Assembly (NCBI GenBank): GCA_946902985.2
Contig: OX336395.1
Location: 291,519,065-291,583,064 of the forward strand
Origin: Meconema thalassinum
Lineage: Eukaryota > Arthropoda > Insecta > Orthoptera > Tettigoniidae
DNA length: 64,000 nucleotides
Direction of reading: 5' to 3'
Positions 11,239 to 21,371 of this stretch are shown here, one piece after another. A program made the translations under genes and the position numbers. Under the pieces are notes generated by a model that saw nothing but the letters and a program-made list of their open reading frames with translations, ran no database searches and was not told the origin of the DNA. The first letter of the stretch is position 1, and every line of letters begins with the position of its first letter.

Positions 11239-11369
11239 GTTCGTCGCCAGGAAACCACATAGAGCGCAACAGACAGCGTTGAAGAGCAGATTCTCAGGAT
11301 TGTAGCCGTACTCCTGAAGAACTTGTTGGCCGTTCTCGAAACATGGGAGACTTGCGTCCTCGTAGTATT
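11239..11369 (-). CDS. Probable single exon of an ABCG-family transporter
   Basis: On the minus strand a CACAG acceptor is followed by 131 bp open in one frame and then a GTAAGAG donor. The encoded 43 residues include LPCFENGQQVLQEYGY, then a hydrophobic Cys-rich run ending CCALCGFLATN. ABCG half-transporters have a Cys-containing external loop with a G-x-x-x-L motif just before the last membrane helix, and this piece fits that place. No neighbouring exons were recognised, so introns would be long. The donor side abuts, or overlaps, a repeat shared with 54.9 kb (CGTTCGTCGCCAGGA), so the 3' boundary may be wrong. Family assignment is from memory of the fold pattern. Confidence 0.42.
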
Positions 11370-11539
11370 CTGTGGGTCACAAGATGGTTATTTTATAGGC
11401 TACACGTATGAACTATTACTAAGCTACTTTATTTAATTGGTGGGGATTTCATTCTTGAACTTGTCTGACAACCTGTATTGGTAATTGTTCAGGAGTGGTG
11501 AACTTGGATCCTTCACTTGCACTTGGATAATATATTAGT

Positions 11540-12410
11540 AACTAGCAACCCGACCCGGCTTCGCCCGGGAACAGTTATGAATGCATTACGTGATAAGCGC
11601 ATTTTTTCTTCCAATGTCAATGAACAACTACCAATATCCGTTTTACGTCTCGGCATGATGGGTTAAAATCACTGACTGGACTATTAATTATATTATCACA
11701 GAGATGCATCTGCAACAAATTCTTGTCAGACGTAATTTAAGAATGGTGAGGTGCATGAAACACCAATCCCCCTTCCGTCCAATCTTAACTTGACTGTTAA
11801 TTTTGCGGAACGAAAAGTTCACAGACAAAATGAAGAAAAGCCGAGTTGCACTTCCAGGGAAACTCCAAACACAACCACTCTTCTCTAAAGTTTTTAACTC
11901 AACACGACTCGACAGTTTACTGCTGGGTGTATCTGGGGTAATAGGCTCGCCCGCTAGCTAAGCTGTAACTGGGATGATAGATTTTCCCCTAGCTAGCTCG
12001 TAAACTGTAGCCGCAGTAATTGAATGGAGATTGTTGGAAGAAATGAAAACGTAAAAACACTTATAGTAGGCGATGTATTGAAGATAGAGATATCCTCTCC
12101 CGGGCTTTTTTGTAGAACTTTTCATGTTGAACAATTCTTACTCTCATAGTATATAGATATTTTTAACGGTTTGCCCAGCCTAAGCTTAAAAAGCGCACGG
12201 ACGCCAGTTTTTTGTCGACCTTTTCACTGAAGTCGTTAGTGCTTGACTTCCTTTGGTCATAAATAAATAATTTTCTACAGAAACCGTCCTCGAGATATCC
12301 TTTACAGAATGGTGAAAAGCGCATCAAAATCCATCCAGTGGTTCTCGAGATTACCCGTGACATCCAAGAATCGGGGACTTTGTTTTATACTAAGTAGAGA
12401 TAATTGTGGC
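11540..12410 (+). repeat. Dispersed repeat with CCCGGCTTCGCCCGGG end
   Basis: Begins ACTAGCAACCCGACCCGGCT and ends near TTATACTAAGTAGAGATAAT, after ATCCATCCAGTGGTTCTCG. This start and end type is widespread in arthropod genomes as a non-coding dispersed element. The minus-strand frame at 12163-12363 is a by-product of it. Class not determined. Confidence 0.45.
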
Positions 12411-12419
12411 AAATGTTCC

Positions 12420-12837
12420 GCCTAACCAATACTTTTTATTTTAATAAAATTGGGAGATGTTTCGAGGCCTAATTGTTTCGGGCCCTTCATCAGCCGATAT
12501 AGATCAAAAATGTCAAAGAAAACAGGTGGTAGAAATGTTAACGTTAACGTCTACAGACCACAGTGAAGCGTCATCGCATATTTTCAGAAGAATTGGACCA
12601 CATAACTACAGTATTACCCAAATGAAGAATGCCCAATACAGTTTAGAGTTTAATCATATTGTGTCTAGATTTCAATTTTCAACTATATCTTTCTGATTTA
12701 TATTCATTTACTTATTTTATTGTATCTTTAGGTAAACTACTTCTATATTTCCTTATGGTGCACCGTAACGAGGGTTCTATGCGCTCCATGGAGTTCAACT
12801 TTTCTCTCAAAGCATTGGCTTCATTGGTTAACAAATG
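12420..12837. other. Unassigned; possible Penelope-like 3' end on minus strand
   Basis: Minus-strand GGCTGATGAAGGGCCCGAAAC near 12470-12495 has the GATGA...CCCGAAAC form seen at 3' ends of Penelope-like elements. The rest has no supported feature. Confidence 0.25.
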
Positions 12838-13476
12838 TTAACACTTAGAGTGCGGGCGCCGTAATGTTACGTTCGAAGGTAACTTTTTAAAACTGCGGCG
12901 AGCGTAATATTACGTTGATCAATTTCTCGCGCTTTGTGTTGGAGATAACGTAATATTACAGCTCTAGCACTCGTGTCTGGGTGCCAGTAAGCATGAAGTT
13001 GCACATACTATCGCTAGATAGCACCACGTCACTGTTCAGCGGAAGAATATCGATCTATTCGAAGGCAAGCGATGGAAGTTCAAGTAGGTCAAATCTGTTT
13101 CCCTTTCCTTTGTTTTTTATTCTTTGTGAACAGATTTCTCTCTCGCAAAAACGTTGAGTTTATTCTATGACTAGTTTCGTATATTTGGGGTTATAATTCG
13201 CATTACACATTCTGAATCTGACGCAACCGAAGAGACAGTTCTCCCTTCTACTTCTGCCAGCGCGCCCGCTCGTTACATTATAGTTTTGTTATCAATAGTG
13301 TCGGAATTTTATTAAATCTGTAGAGTAAGGGTTCGGAAATCGAACGGGCTTTTCAATTTATTTGTAACTCAAACCACATTCAGTTTGTGCCATTCTGAAC
13401 ATAGCCATAAATTCTGGAAATCAGCCAGCACACGGGTGAGGAGCAACATTTAAGGCATCAGCAGGGTAAGTGTTAA
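12838..13476. mobile_element. piggyBac-type non-autonomous element (MITE)
   Basis: The element is bounded by TTAA at 12838-12841 and 13473-13476, the target site used by piggyBac transposases. Its termini are inverted repeats: TTAACACTTAGAGTGC at the left, and at the right the reverse complement of GCAGGGTAAGTGTTAA (13 of 16 positions match). No transposase is encoded in the 639 bp, so it would depend on a partner. Near the left end are three copies of a palindromic motif: CGTAATGTTACG (12860-12871), CGTAATATTACG (12903-12914) and CGTAATATTACA (12949-12960). Confidence 0.7.
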
Positions 13477-13666
13477 TAAACTCACGTCTTAGCACAATAA
13501 AATAAACAACATTGCAACATTACGCGACATTGCTGACAACGTCACAGACGACCATTGATCATGGTTGTAAGGGAGTGACTTGTAAACAATGATATCGACC
13601 TAGCCACAGCCAGCAGAGACACACTGACAGCCAAGTGTATGATTCGACCGACCAGCGTCAGCCTTG

Positions 13667-13765
13667 CAGAAGACTAGAAAAGACAAAATTAGGAATGAGG
13701 TCATCAGAGAAGAGGTCCAGGTGGGTCTGTCGATGGCAAAGAGGCTGAGTACTGGTTTGGACACA
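13667..13765 (+). pseudogene. Non-LTR retrotransposon C-terminal fragment
   Basis: An open stretch reads QKTRKDKIRNEVIREEVQVG, the kind of R-x-D-x-I-R-N-x-V-I-R sequence found after the RT domain of RTE-like and related LINE proteins. It is joined directly to a BEL RT fragment at about 13765. Only about 33 codons survive. Confidence 0.5.
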
Positions 13766-13863
13766 AAGGTCCTAACTACGTTCAAATTATTCCTGAAATT
13801 CTTTTAAGGTTTCGAGAGAAAGGGGTGGGTGTTACTGCAAATATAAGGATGGCATTCCAACAA
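13766..13863 (+). pseudogene. BEL/Pao reverse transcriptase fragment A
   Basis: The reading KGPNYVQIIPEILLRFREKG then VTANIRMAFQQF matches the segment of BEL/Pao RT between the SLND motif and the DRD-x-LRFLW motif, including the position of the first catalytic Asp (family ADI..AF), here replaced by Asn in TANIRMAF. It stops where the inverted RNase H fragment begins; the two frames overlap by a few bases. Confidence 0.75.
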
Positions 13864-14138
13864 TTCTAGTCGAGGAATAGTGACCCCTTTGAGAGATGCT
13901 ATTCGGGCTTTAGCTAGTACTAACTGAACTGATACACCCTTCGCATCCTCAGTTCTGAGATACACTACTGCTCCGTAGGCATGTTGACTGGCATCAACAA
14001 AAGTATGCAGTGACCAAGATTGTCTGTCTGTTTTTCCTCCAGTTATCAGTCTTTGAACCTCTATCTCCTCTAAGTGGCCAATTTCCTGGTAACGCTGTTT
14101 GAACTCTTTCGAAATTACGTCAGGCAGAGGAGAGTCCC
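13856..14138 (-). pseudogene. BEL/Pao RNase H fragment, inverted
   Basis: The minus strand is open without stops for about 94 codons: WDSPLPDVISKEF, then LHTFVDASQHAYGAVVYL, then LAKARIASLKGVTIPRLELL. This is the RNase H region of BEL/Pao pol (FxDAS catalytic Asp, PRLEL end), which degrades the RNA strand during reverse transcription. It has no start codon of its own. It sits inverted exactly between RT fragments A and C, which would be contiguous in an intact element. Confidence 0.8.
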
Positions 14139-14430
14139 AAATGATTGAGGTACGAGTTGAAGATCGTGATTATCTCCAATTTTTATGGTGGGAGAATTTC
14201 AGAACTATGAAATTGAAGATTTATAGACATTCAAGAGTTCTTTTTGGAGCCACGTGTAGTCCATTTATATTGGGTGCTGTAGTAATAAGGGTGAACTGAT
14301 AGCACGGAAACTGATGAAATCTATGTACGTAGATAACTGTGTAACATCAGTTGATTCTGTAGAAGAATACAATATGTTTCGTTCTGAAAGCACACGGATT
14401 CTAGCTGAAGTGAACATGGCCAATACAACA
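14139..14430 (+). pseudogene. BEL/Pao reverse transcriptase fragment C
   Basis: The reading IEVRVEDRDYLQFLWWENF is followed by RVLFGATCSPFILGAVV and, after a frameshift, LMKSMYVDNCVTSVDSVEEY. These are the DRD-LRFLW, FG-x-x-SPFLL and YVDD motifs of BEL/Pao RT. The catalytic YVDD is YVDN here. Fragment A precedes it in the intact protein. Confidence 0.8.
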
Positions 14431-14466
14431 ATCACGATGGCTTAAAACGATGGCTCAATCACAGAT

Positions 14467-14910
14467 TTGTGGAATCTTGAAACAATTGGTATTCAGGATC
14501 CAGTAGAAATCAAGTTAGCTGGAGAACAGGATCGAGAAGCGAAGCAACATCTACTCAATACTTTAACCCAGAAAGTAGATGGACGTTATGTAGTTGGTCT
14601 TCCTTGGAAGGAGGGGCATCCAGAAATTCTGTCCAATAAGCAAATAGCAGAAAGAAGACTTCAGTCGACTACGCATAAGTTGGAAAAGACAGCTCTTTTC
14701 TCACACTATGGCAAGATATTTGAAGACTGGATAGCAGAAGGATTTATTGAAGAAGTACCACAGGAAGAGGTTGAGAAATCTTGTCATTATCTTCCACACA
14801 GACCTGTAATCAAACCTGAAAGTTTGACTACTCCAGTTCGACCAGTTCTTGATGCTTCATGCAAAACAGACAAAGGGCTTTCACTGAACGATTGTTTAAT
14901 GGAGTTTATC
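14467..14910 (+). pseudogene. BEL/Pao RT N-terminal fragment D
   Basis: The frame reads LWNLETIGIQDP, DGRYVVGLPWKEGHPEI, ALFSHYGKIFEDWI, CHYLPHRPVIKPES, and RPVLDASCKTDKGLSLNDCL. These are the conserved landmarks of the start of BEL/Pao RT, in order. In an intact element this piece would lie upstream of fragment A, but here it follows fragment C. It runs on open to 15216, but sequence after SLNDCL is not RT-like. Confidence 0.8.
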
Positions 14911-15084
14911 AAGACTGAAGTCCTAAATGAGCAACAAATCTTGTTAGCACAGTCAGGTTTCGGTAGTACAGAAGTGGAAGAAAAGACTGTAAGGGAGGGA
15001 TGTTTTTCAAAAGTAGACAGGAAGCATATTAAAGATAAGATGAGTACCGGTACACCTACAGTGGAAGCACTTAGCAATACTTCA

Positions 15085-15446
15085 GGAGAGTTGTCAGTTT
15101 GTTCTCCACCCAAATTCCATCCTAGCATTGTTTCTATGGCTGTAAGACCACTCTTAAGCCGAACAACATTTCCAGTTAGAATTTTAGCATACATATCCAT
15201 TCCAATAAGAAGCTGAATTTCTGGACAGTTATCACCCACATCGCTGATCCATATTTTCTTCGTTCTAAGTTCACGAAACAAGGCAGAACATGCTGAAACT
15301 CGTGGGATTGACTGGCAAATACGTGACTGATCCCTGACTTCGATCACAAAAGCAACGTTACCGCCTGGTTTCTGTAGCTTAATTGTGTACTTCTTGTGAT
15401 TTATTTCCGAGGTCTTGCTTCCATCTAACAGAACATGGGAAACCAA
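15085..15446 (-). pseudogene. BEL/Pao aspartic protease (DUF1758-like) fragment, inverted
   Basis: The minus-strand frame begins SHVLLDGSKTSEI, the aspartic protease active-site region (family LLDxGSQ), and ends IQLLIGMDMYAKIL and TAIETMLGWNLGG, the LIG-D and T-x-x-GW-x-x-G landmarks of the BEL/Pao protease domain. The enzyme would cleave the polyprotein. The active-site region appears to lack one residue. The interval 14910-15085 between this and fragment D is open on both strands but I cannot place it in the element. Confidence 0.75.
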
Positions 15447-15460
15447 TTCTTCAGCACATG

Positions 15461-16714
15461 CTACCTATCCGAGTTCTTCAGCTGTTTTCTTCTTGATGCT
15501 GTGATAGGGTCTATGTTGTTGTACAAGTCCTCATTTGCTCTCATTCGCCACTGTCCATCAACCCATCTATTACCTAGGATTTTTCTTAATATCCTACGCT
15601 CTCTTTTTTCCAGTTGGTCGGCTTGACCTTTAGTATTCATGGTTAATGTTTCGGACGCATAAAATCCCTCAGGTTTTACAACTGCTGTGGTATAGTGTCG
15701 GAACTTGACCCCTATACTCATAGACTTTTTGTTATAGATATTCTTTGTAATGTGGTATGCCTGGTCTAACTTCCTCATCCTGACATTAATTGCTTCCTCT
15801 TCTAATCCATTCTGCTGGATGACTTCACCGAGATAACGGAAATTTGTGACTCGACTGATTTTTCCAAGGTTAGTGATAATCCATTTAGGTCCATCGCAGA
15901 TGTTTGTCATATATTTTGTCTTCTGAATAGAAATCTGGAGTCCTACCTTTCCAGCAATTTCTGACAGCCTATTGATCTTGTTGACTGCTGAATCTATGTC
16001 GTTAGCAAAAATGGCCAGGTCATCCGCAAAGGCCAGACAGTCAATGTATATCCCTTTGTGCTTAGGACCAAGTCTGAACCGATCTTCATTTCTTTCTTCT
16101 TGGTCTAACATCTTCCTCCATTCTCGAATGACTTTTTCCAAAACACAGTTGAAGAGGAGTGGAGATAGTCCGTCTCCCTGTCTGACGCCCGTTCTAATTG
16201 TAAACGGTTCTGATATCTCTCCCATAAATTTGACTTTCAACACTGTGTTGGTTAGAGTTTGTTTGATCAAATTTCTAGATGTATCATCCACTCCAAACTC
16301 TTCCAAAATATTCTTTAATGACTCCCGGTCGATAGAGTCATACGCTTTCTGAAAGTCAACAAACACGACCACGTAACTATATCCTCCTGTCTTCTCGTAC
16401 CTGATGATGTTCTTCAGGTTAATGATCTGTTCCGGGCATGAACGACCCTTTCTGAAGCCAGCCTGGTATTCCCCGATATGTTGGTCAAGATGCGCCTCTA
16501 TTCTGTTCTGAACTGCTTTGGAGAAAATCTTATACGGAACAGATACTAATGAGATGCCTCTATAGTTGTTGACATTCTTTTTATCACCTTTTTTGTGTAG
16601 AGGATGGATTAGTGCTGACAGCCATTCAATTGTTAACATCCCAGTTCTCCATATCTCTTCAAAAGGTTTGACTAGTACATCTAGAGTTTCATATATTATT
16701 GATATGTAAAACAA
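15461..16714 (-). pseudogene. Non-LTR retrotransposon reverse transcriptase, 5'-truncated
   Basis: An uninterrupted 417-codon frame carries RT motifs in order: LIHPLHKKGDKKNVNNYRGI, AGFRKGRSCPEQI, VVFVDFQKAYDSIDRESL (catalytic Asp), TGVRQGDGLSPLLFNCVLE, and CLAFADDLAIFA (catalytic AxDD intact). A C-terminal YASETLTMN and RRILRKILG region follows. The endonuclease and N-terminus are missing, and the first Met is internal, so this is a 5'-truncated insertion. Style is RTE-like but the clade is not certain. It abuts the BEL protease piece on one side and another LINE, head to head, on the other. The frame is well preserved, implying fairly recent insertion. Confidence 0.8.
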
Positions 16715-16726
16715 AAATATTAGAAT

Positions 16727-17392
16727 AGAGCCGAAATAAATCAGAAACCTCTATGCACATCAAATTGGCATGTGAAAAGCTAAAGGAAGTAGCAGACGTC
16801 TGTTACTTAGGAAGCAAAATAACCAGTGATGGACGAAGCAAAGAATATACGAAAAGTATGTTAGCACAGGCAAGAAAAGCATTAATACAGAAAAGGAATC
16901 TGTTGACATCGAATATAGATTTAGGTATTAGGAAGTAATTTTTAAAAGCCTTTGTCTGGAGCGTGGCGATCTGTGGAAGTGAAACTTGGACTATTGGTGC
17001 AGCAGAAAAGAGGAGAATTGAAGCGTTTGAAATGTGGTGTTACAGGAGAATTATGAAGATCAGATGGGTAGATAGGGTTACAAATGAAGAGGTATTAAGA
17101 CTAGCGAAGAGGAGAGATGTTGCTGGCGACTGCTAATGGAGAGAAGAGATAGGTTGGTAGGACACACCAGTACTAAGACACCCAGGAATAGCAAGCTTAG
17201 TTATGGAAGGAAGAGTCGAGGGCAAGAACTGTAGGGGTAGACCAAGGTTAGGATATGTTAAACAGATTGCCTTGGATGTAGGGTGTGGTAGCTATGTGGA
17301 GATGAAACGATTAGCTCAGGACAGGGAGGCAGGGATGGCTGCATCAAACCAGTCAAAAGACTGATGACTCAAACAACAACAACAACAACATC
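16727..17392 (+). pseudogene. LINE 3' end with (CAA)n tail, truncated copy
   Basis: Closely matches 22785-23435: CYLGSKITSDGRSKE, NLLTSNIDLGIRK, a stop, then ETWTIGAAEKRRIEAFEMW, RWVDRVTNEEVLR, and CRGRPRLGYVKQI. It ends with GACTCAAACAACAACAACAA at the 3' tail. The RT catalytic part is absent (5' truncation at about 16727). Stops and frameshifts make it non-functional. Confidence 0.8.
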
Positions 17393-17544
17393 ATTGATAC
17401 ACTTTCTTTCAACAATTGATCTGTTAATTGAGCAAGCCATTGTCTTGCGACCTCTTCCTTCAGTATAAGGGCCTAATATCCCCAACTGCCCATACAAGAG
17501 GAATGTAATGCTAAGAAAATGGCGAGATTGAAATCCATAAATCC

Positions 17545-17880
17545 TCCATGGAAGCTGGGAGAGAGGAGCTAATTTCATCGCATTTCGCTGCTGACAAGAC
17601 CTGCAATGAAGAGTGGGCTGCATCTAAACTTGACCATCTGGGTTTAATAACTGATCTCTGCACACAACCACCTGGTTTTAATTTACCGAGAAAGGTATGG
17701 ACATCATTGTACAGGGTTCGCACAAATCACGCACGATGCAATTACTGGCTGCACAAGTGGGGAAAAACTCCAAGCCCATTCTGCGACCGTGCTAATGTAC
17801 CTCAGACCATTCAGCATGTTGCCCTCCAGTGTCCAAGGAGGAGATTTGAAGGAACTATCCATGACACTAGCACTTAGAGA
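17545..17880 (+). pseudogene. LINE ORF2 C-terminal fragment
   Basis: The frame contains PGFNLPRKVWTSLYRVRTNH, CNYWLHKWGKTPSPFCDRAN and QTIQHVALQCPRRRFEG. This is the Cys/His-rich C-terminal region of several LINE clades (W-x-x-LxRxRT and QTx-Hix-x-CP). It is an isolated fragment, with no RT adjacent. Confidence 0.7.
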
Positions 17881-17899
17881 CAGACCAGCGGGGCAAACA

Positions 17900-18950
17900 G
17901 AACGTACCCGAAACTTCACAACCTAGACCGATCATTAGGGCTTGGATTTTTATGTAAATACCGTACATATTCTTTCCCTTTGCTCATACATAACTCATCA
18001 TCACCATCGTGTCTTCGCTCCAGCAAGCCGTGTGCGGTAATAAATAAGCCGTCTCCAATTTGTCCTGTTCATCCATAACTGTTGTCCATGAATTAGAACC
18101 TCAGATGTCATAAAATTAATATTCTGTGTTTTATCCTCCCTATATTATTCTGCTAAGGTCCCATTCCGGTTTTGTACCGAAAATAAGGTCCCATTAACAC
18201 CAACCTACAGGTTCCGCATAACCCCGTGTGTGCCCGAAACGCACTCACTTCCTCTTTAAATGCCTCACAATTAAATAAATACCTTTAAAAATGTACATTT
18301 ACAATGTGAGCACCGTAACCCGGCGTGGTGGCGGCAGCGCGGCGTACTGCTAGGTGAGCCTGCCGCTAGAGTGCAGGGCAGCGCGGCGGTGGCAGCCATC
18401 TGGCGGGAGCGCGGCGTACTGCTAGCTGGGTACCCCATTAACCTACATTCAACGTTGCGAAAGCTCGCACGGGCCCACTAGTTTACTATTTTACTTGATT
18501 TATTTAAAATTACATATTCTCTTACTGTAAAAGAAAAGCATTTTTTCGCAAGTGAAATATATTTGTTCACTAGAAACTCGGATTTTCCAAGCAATTGAGC
18601 TGTTGAGAAATGGCCAGGGAACATATTATTGGAGATAGGGGGATGGGAAGTGACGTAGCACCCTGCCGGAGACTCAGTTTATTTCAATTGTCCAATGAGT
18701 GTCTGAGACTCTAAGAATTAACGCACAGAACAACAAATCAAGCGATTATTCACAGAACAAATAGCCCGTCGATAAACGAAAGAATAATGGCTGCTCCAAG
18801 GATCATGTCCCGCTTGGTCTAGGTGGTGTTGGTCTATCTAAAGTACGCGGGAGAGGTTGGCTGGTCGGTTATATTCGTGAGCAGTCGGGTTAGTTCGTTG
18901 CCCCGCTTGTCTGTCTCTGAGCGCTAGTTCCAAGACCTACAGAGTGCTGT
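17900..18950. other. Non-coding; short GC-rich internal duplication at 18315-18425
   Basis: GCGCGGCGTACTGCTAG occurs twice about 80 bp apart (near 18337 and 18409), within CGGCGGTGGC-type GC-rich sequence. TCGCTCCAGCAAGCCGTGTG near 18013 and CGTCTCCAATTTGTCCTGTT near 18050 look like a dispersed repeat. No coding region. Confidence 0.4.
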
Positions 18951-18954
18951 CAAC

Positions 18955-20580
18955 TGCAGGGGGATGACAGTTCATAGGGAGCGAGTGGGTCGCGGTAAAG
19001 CTCTGCTCTGGATGTTCTGCCAACCAATGAAGAATTAACTTTAGCACTAAGGTTCCGTAGTTGGCACTCATGAACGCTGACATATATTCATCGAATATCC
19101 CTACAATTCTGTAGAGTAGGAGAGCAATGTTGAATTAGCCTAAAGGTGAATTAAGCTCTAGAACGGCATAACTGTGTCCTTCGTGACAAATCTATTGCCA
19201 ACATTGATATATATCAAAATGTATTATTTTCCTATCTGGACGTATATTTCAGCGCCTAGCGAAAAGCGCAGTTATGTTTGTGTTATTTTCATGAATTATA
19301 AATAACTCATCGCAGAACATACTGTTCAATTACGTGTAATAAAGGCTACTTTCATATGGCTTTTTACGTTTTATGTTGCCAGACTTGGTATAGCGGTACA
19401 TAGCCTCAGGCGTTGCTCTCTCTCGGAAATTCTATAACCAAAAGTGACGAATCTCTTATAGTTTATATGATCGTTGACTCCGCCAGCCGACAGCGGACTC
19501 GTCTGCTCTCGGAGCCTGGGGGATGACAGATCATAGGGAGCACGTGGGGTTCGATAAAGCTCCGCTATAGATGTTCTGCCAACCAATGAAGAATTAATTT
19601 CAGTACTATGTTTCCGTAGTTGGCACTCTCCCAACGCTCACAGCAAACAGACTGACGGAAGCGGGAATAGTCAGTTTTGATTGATTTTCCTCGTGGTGGT
19701 CTTGCTTGTTTTGATTTAATGGGTATTTTGATTATTTATTTGAATTGAATTGAGAGGCAATCATGCCACTGCAAGGGAGGAAAAATTGCCAAGCACCGGG
19801 ATGTAAGAATTATAATGATAGTAAGAACAATACGGCAATTTTCATCTTCCTGGAGTTGACCATGTGTAAAACTAGTGGACAATACGGACTATTCTCGAAT
19901 AAAAATATATAGAGAGAATAAATGTGTGCATTTCATATCTTGTTTGTTTTCCTACCCATTCTCCTTTGCATTGCAATAAAATTTGTGGTTTAGTGTTACG
20001 GGGAGGGGTGGGTGGCAGCCGGCATGCTAGGCAAAAGTGAGGTTATGTCAATATAGAGTGTGCATTTGGACAGTTTTCTTTATATTCATCGAATATCCCA
20101 ACAATTCTGTAGAGTAGGAGAGCAATGTTTAATTATACTAAAGGTGAATTAAGCTCTAGAACGGCATAATTCTATCCTTCGTGACAAATCTATTGCCAAC
20201 ATTGATATATATCAAAGAGTACTATTTTCCTATCTGGACGTACATTTCTACGCCTAGCGAAAGGCGCAGTTATGTTTGTGTTATTTTCATCAATAATCAA
20301 TAACTCATCGCAGAACATACTGTTCAATTACGTGTGATAAAGGCTACATTCATATGGCTTTTTACTTTTTATGTTGCCAGACTTGGTATAGCGGTACATA
20401 GCCTCAGGCGGTGCTCTCTCGGAAATTCTATAACCAAAAGTGACGAATCTCTTATAGTTTATATGATCGTTGACTCCGCCAGCCGACAGCGGACTCGTCT
20501 GGTCTCGGAGCAGAGGAACGCGGAGGAGCGAGTTCCGCTCGTCCAGCGGCGCGGCGGTCCGCTCCGCTTCTAGGAAAACA
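18955..20580 (+). repeat. Composite repeat family X-Y-X-Y with THAP-like micro-ORF
   Basis: Two segment types alternate. X (GGATGACAGTTCATAGGGAG to GTAGTTGGCACTC) is at about 18959-19080 and, longer, 19518-20075. Y (TATTCATCGAATATCC to GACAGCGGACTCGTCTG) is at about 19083-19515 and 20080-20510. The two Y copies are highly similar. A relative in inverted orientation lies at 47590-48550. The layout suggests a tandem-duplicated or partly deleted DNA transposon, with the long X copy carrying the start of a THAP protein. Element ends not found. Confidence 0.65.
19763..19912 (+). CDS. THAP-like zinc-finger N-terminus, 49-codon micro-ORF
   Basis: The frame begins MPLQGRKNCQAPGCKNYNDS and continues AIFIFLELTMCK. 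The C-x4-C spacing followed by an aromatic F-x-F matches the start of THAP zinc fingers, DNA-binding domains of P-element-type transposases and derived proteins. It stops after 49 residues, before the second half (C-x-x-H) of the finger. The inverted copy at 48146-48295 keeps the same length and stop, with about five residue changes. The second half could have been supplied by a downstream exon; a THAP second-half relic is at 22104-22300. Probably a transposase first-exon relic. Confidence 0.45.
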   Translation: MPLQGRKNCQAPGCKNYNDSKNNTAIFIFLELTMCKTSGQYGLFSNKNI

Positions 20581-20865
20581 GACTTGACGTTACAGACAGG
20601 TAAGGCACAGGGCTGCGAGTAGCGTAGAAAGCCGAAGTTATACGATTGACTTCGCGTCACCACATGCTAGCTTTATGATTGCTTACGAAGTGAGAAGCTT
20701 ATATCCTCTCTGTTTCAAAATAAATCATGTGATTGTGCCAGAGCTTATCTATATTTACGACACTTTACTAAATGTAAAATACTATAGCGTAATATTCAGC
20801 ATATCATATTCTCAGAATACATTACATTGAAATACCTCCATTTTCTCTTCCTTGCACGTCTGCCT

Positions 20866-20937
20866 GTTGGTTTAGGGGTACGATTCCTGCTTCGTGTACG
20901 AGAGGTTACGCGTTCATACCGCGGATATGCCCAGCGT
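20866..20937 (+). pseudogene. tRNA-like sequence, tRNA-Pro-related pseudogene
   Basis: GTTGGTTTAGGGGTACGATT followed by CGAGAGGTTACGCGTTCA resembles a eukaryotic tRNA-Pro (family GTTGGTCTAGGGGTATGATT). The anticodon stem has mismatches, the loop reads TTCGTGT, and the acceptor stem does not pair well. It is a decayed tRNA or the head of a tRNA-derived SINE; not a functional gene. Confidence 0.5.
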
Positions 20938-20939
20938 TT

Positions 20940-21110
20940 TTACTTTTGTTTTATCTCTTGAAAGGATTCAAAAAGTGTATAACAGAACCTTAGGAGCGTC
21001 CTTTTTTTCGTGGGAGACTTGTACATATACCGGTAATATAAATACATAGTTTGAGGTCAAACGCTTCTTTTTTTTCTTTTCGTCGGTGTACCTCCAGGTT
21101 GGCTTTTCCC
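20940..21110. other. No recognised feature
   Basis: T-rich sequence between the tRNA-like element and a SINE-A tail. Confidence 0.4.
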
Positions 21111-21114
21111 TCGG

Positions 21115-21240
21115 ACTTAGGTTGGTTGGTTGGTGACAACGCGGTCATGTAGCCCCGTGTACTTTAGGTGAGTGTAGAATCTGTCTGATAACCGGTGTCA
21201 ATTGTGATGGCTGTATTAGTGTGTGTTATCTGTTTTTAAA
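21115..21240 (-). repeat. SINE family A fragment (tail part)
   Basis: CGGTCATGTAGCCCCGTGTA and GGCTGTATTAGTGTGTGTTA match the tail region at 25505-25625 and, inverted, 55100-55190. Preceded by a GGTT simple run. Confidence 0.55.
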
Positions 21241-21371
21241 TAATGTCTGCATCTAATACGGCCGGATGAATGTGTTGCTTTAATTAAAAATAAAAATATT
21301 ATTGTAATGCCAGTTGATTCGAATAACAAACGTGTGGATGCGGATAACGTTTTTTTTAAAATCCGCACAGG

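Noticed and set aside
12163..12363. Minus-strand 66-codon frame
   Set aside because: Lies wholly in a widespread non-coding repeat end.
12903..12914. TAATATTAC as a rolling-circle (CRESS-type) origin or viral insertion
   Set aside because: No Rep-like coding nearby and the motif is one of three palindromic copies inside a TTAA-bounded element; a coincidental match is more likely.
14910..15085. Open on both strands between BEL fragments; considered as part of RT or protease
   Set aside because: Neither translation shows BEL landmarks; left unassigned.
19371..19634. Minus-strand frame with SAGGVNDHINYKRFVTFGYR, also in the second Y copy
   Set aside because: Kept open in both copies, but the copies are highly similar so conservation is uninformative, and no family match.
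20866..20937. Functional tRNA gene
   Set aside because: Anticodon and acceptor stems do not pair and the B box is degenerate.
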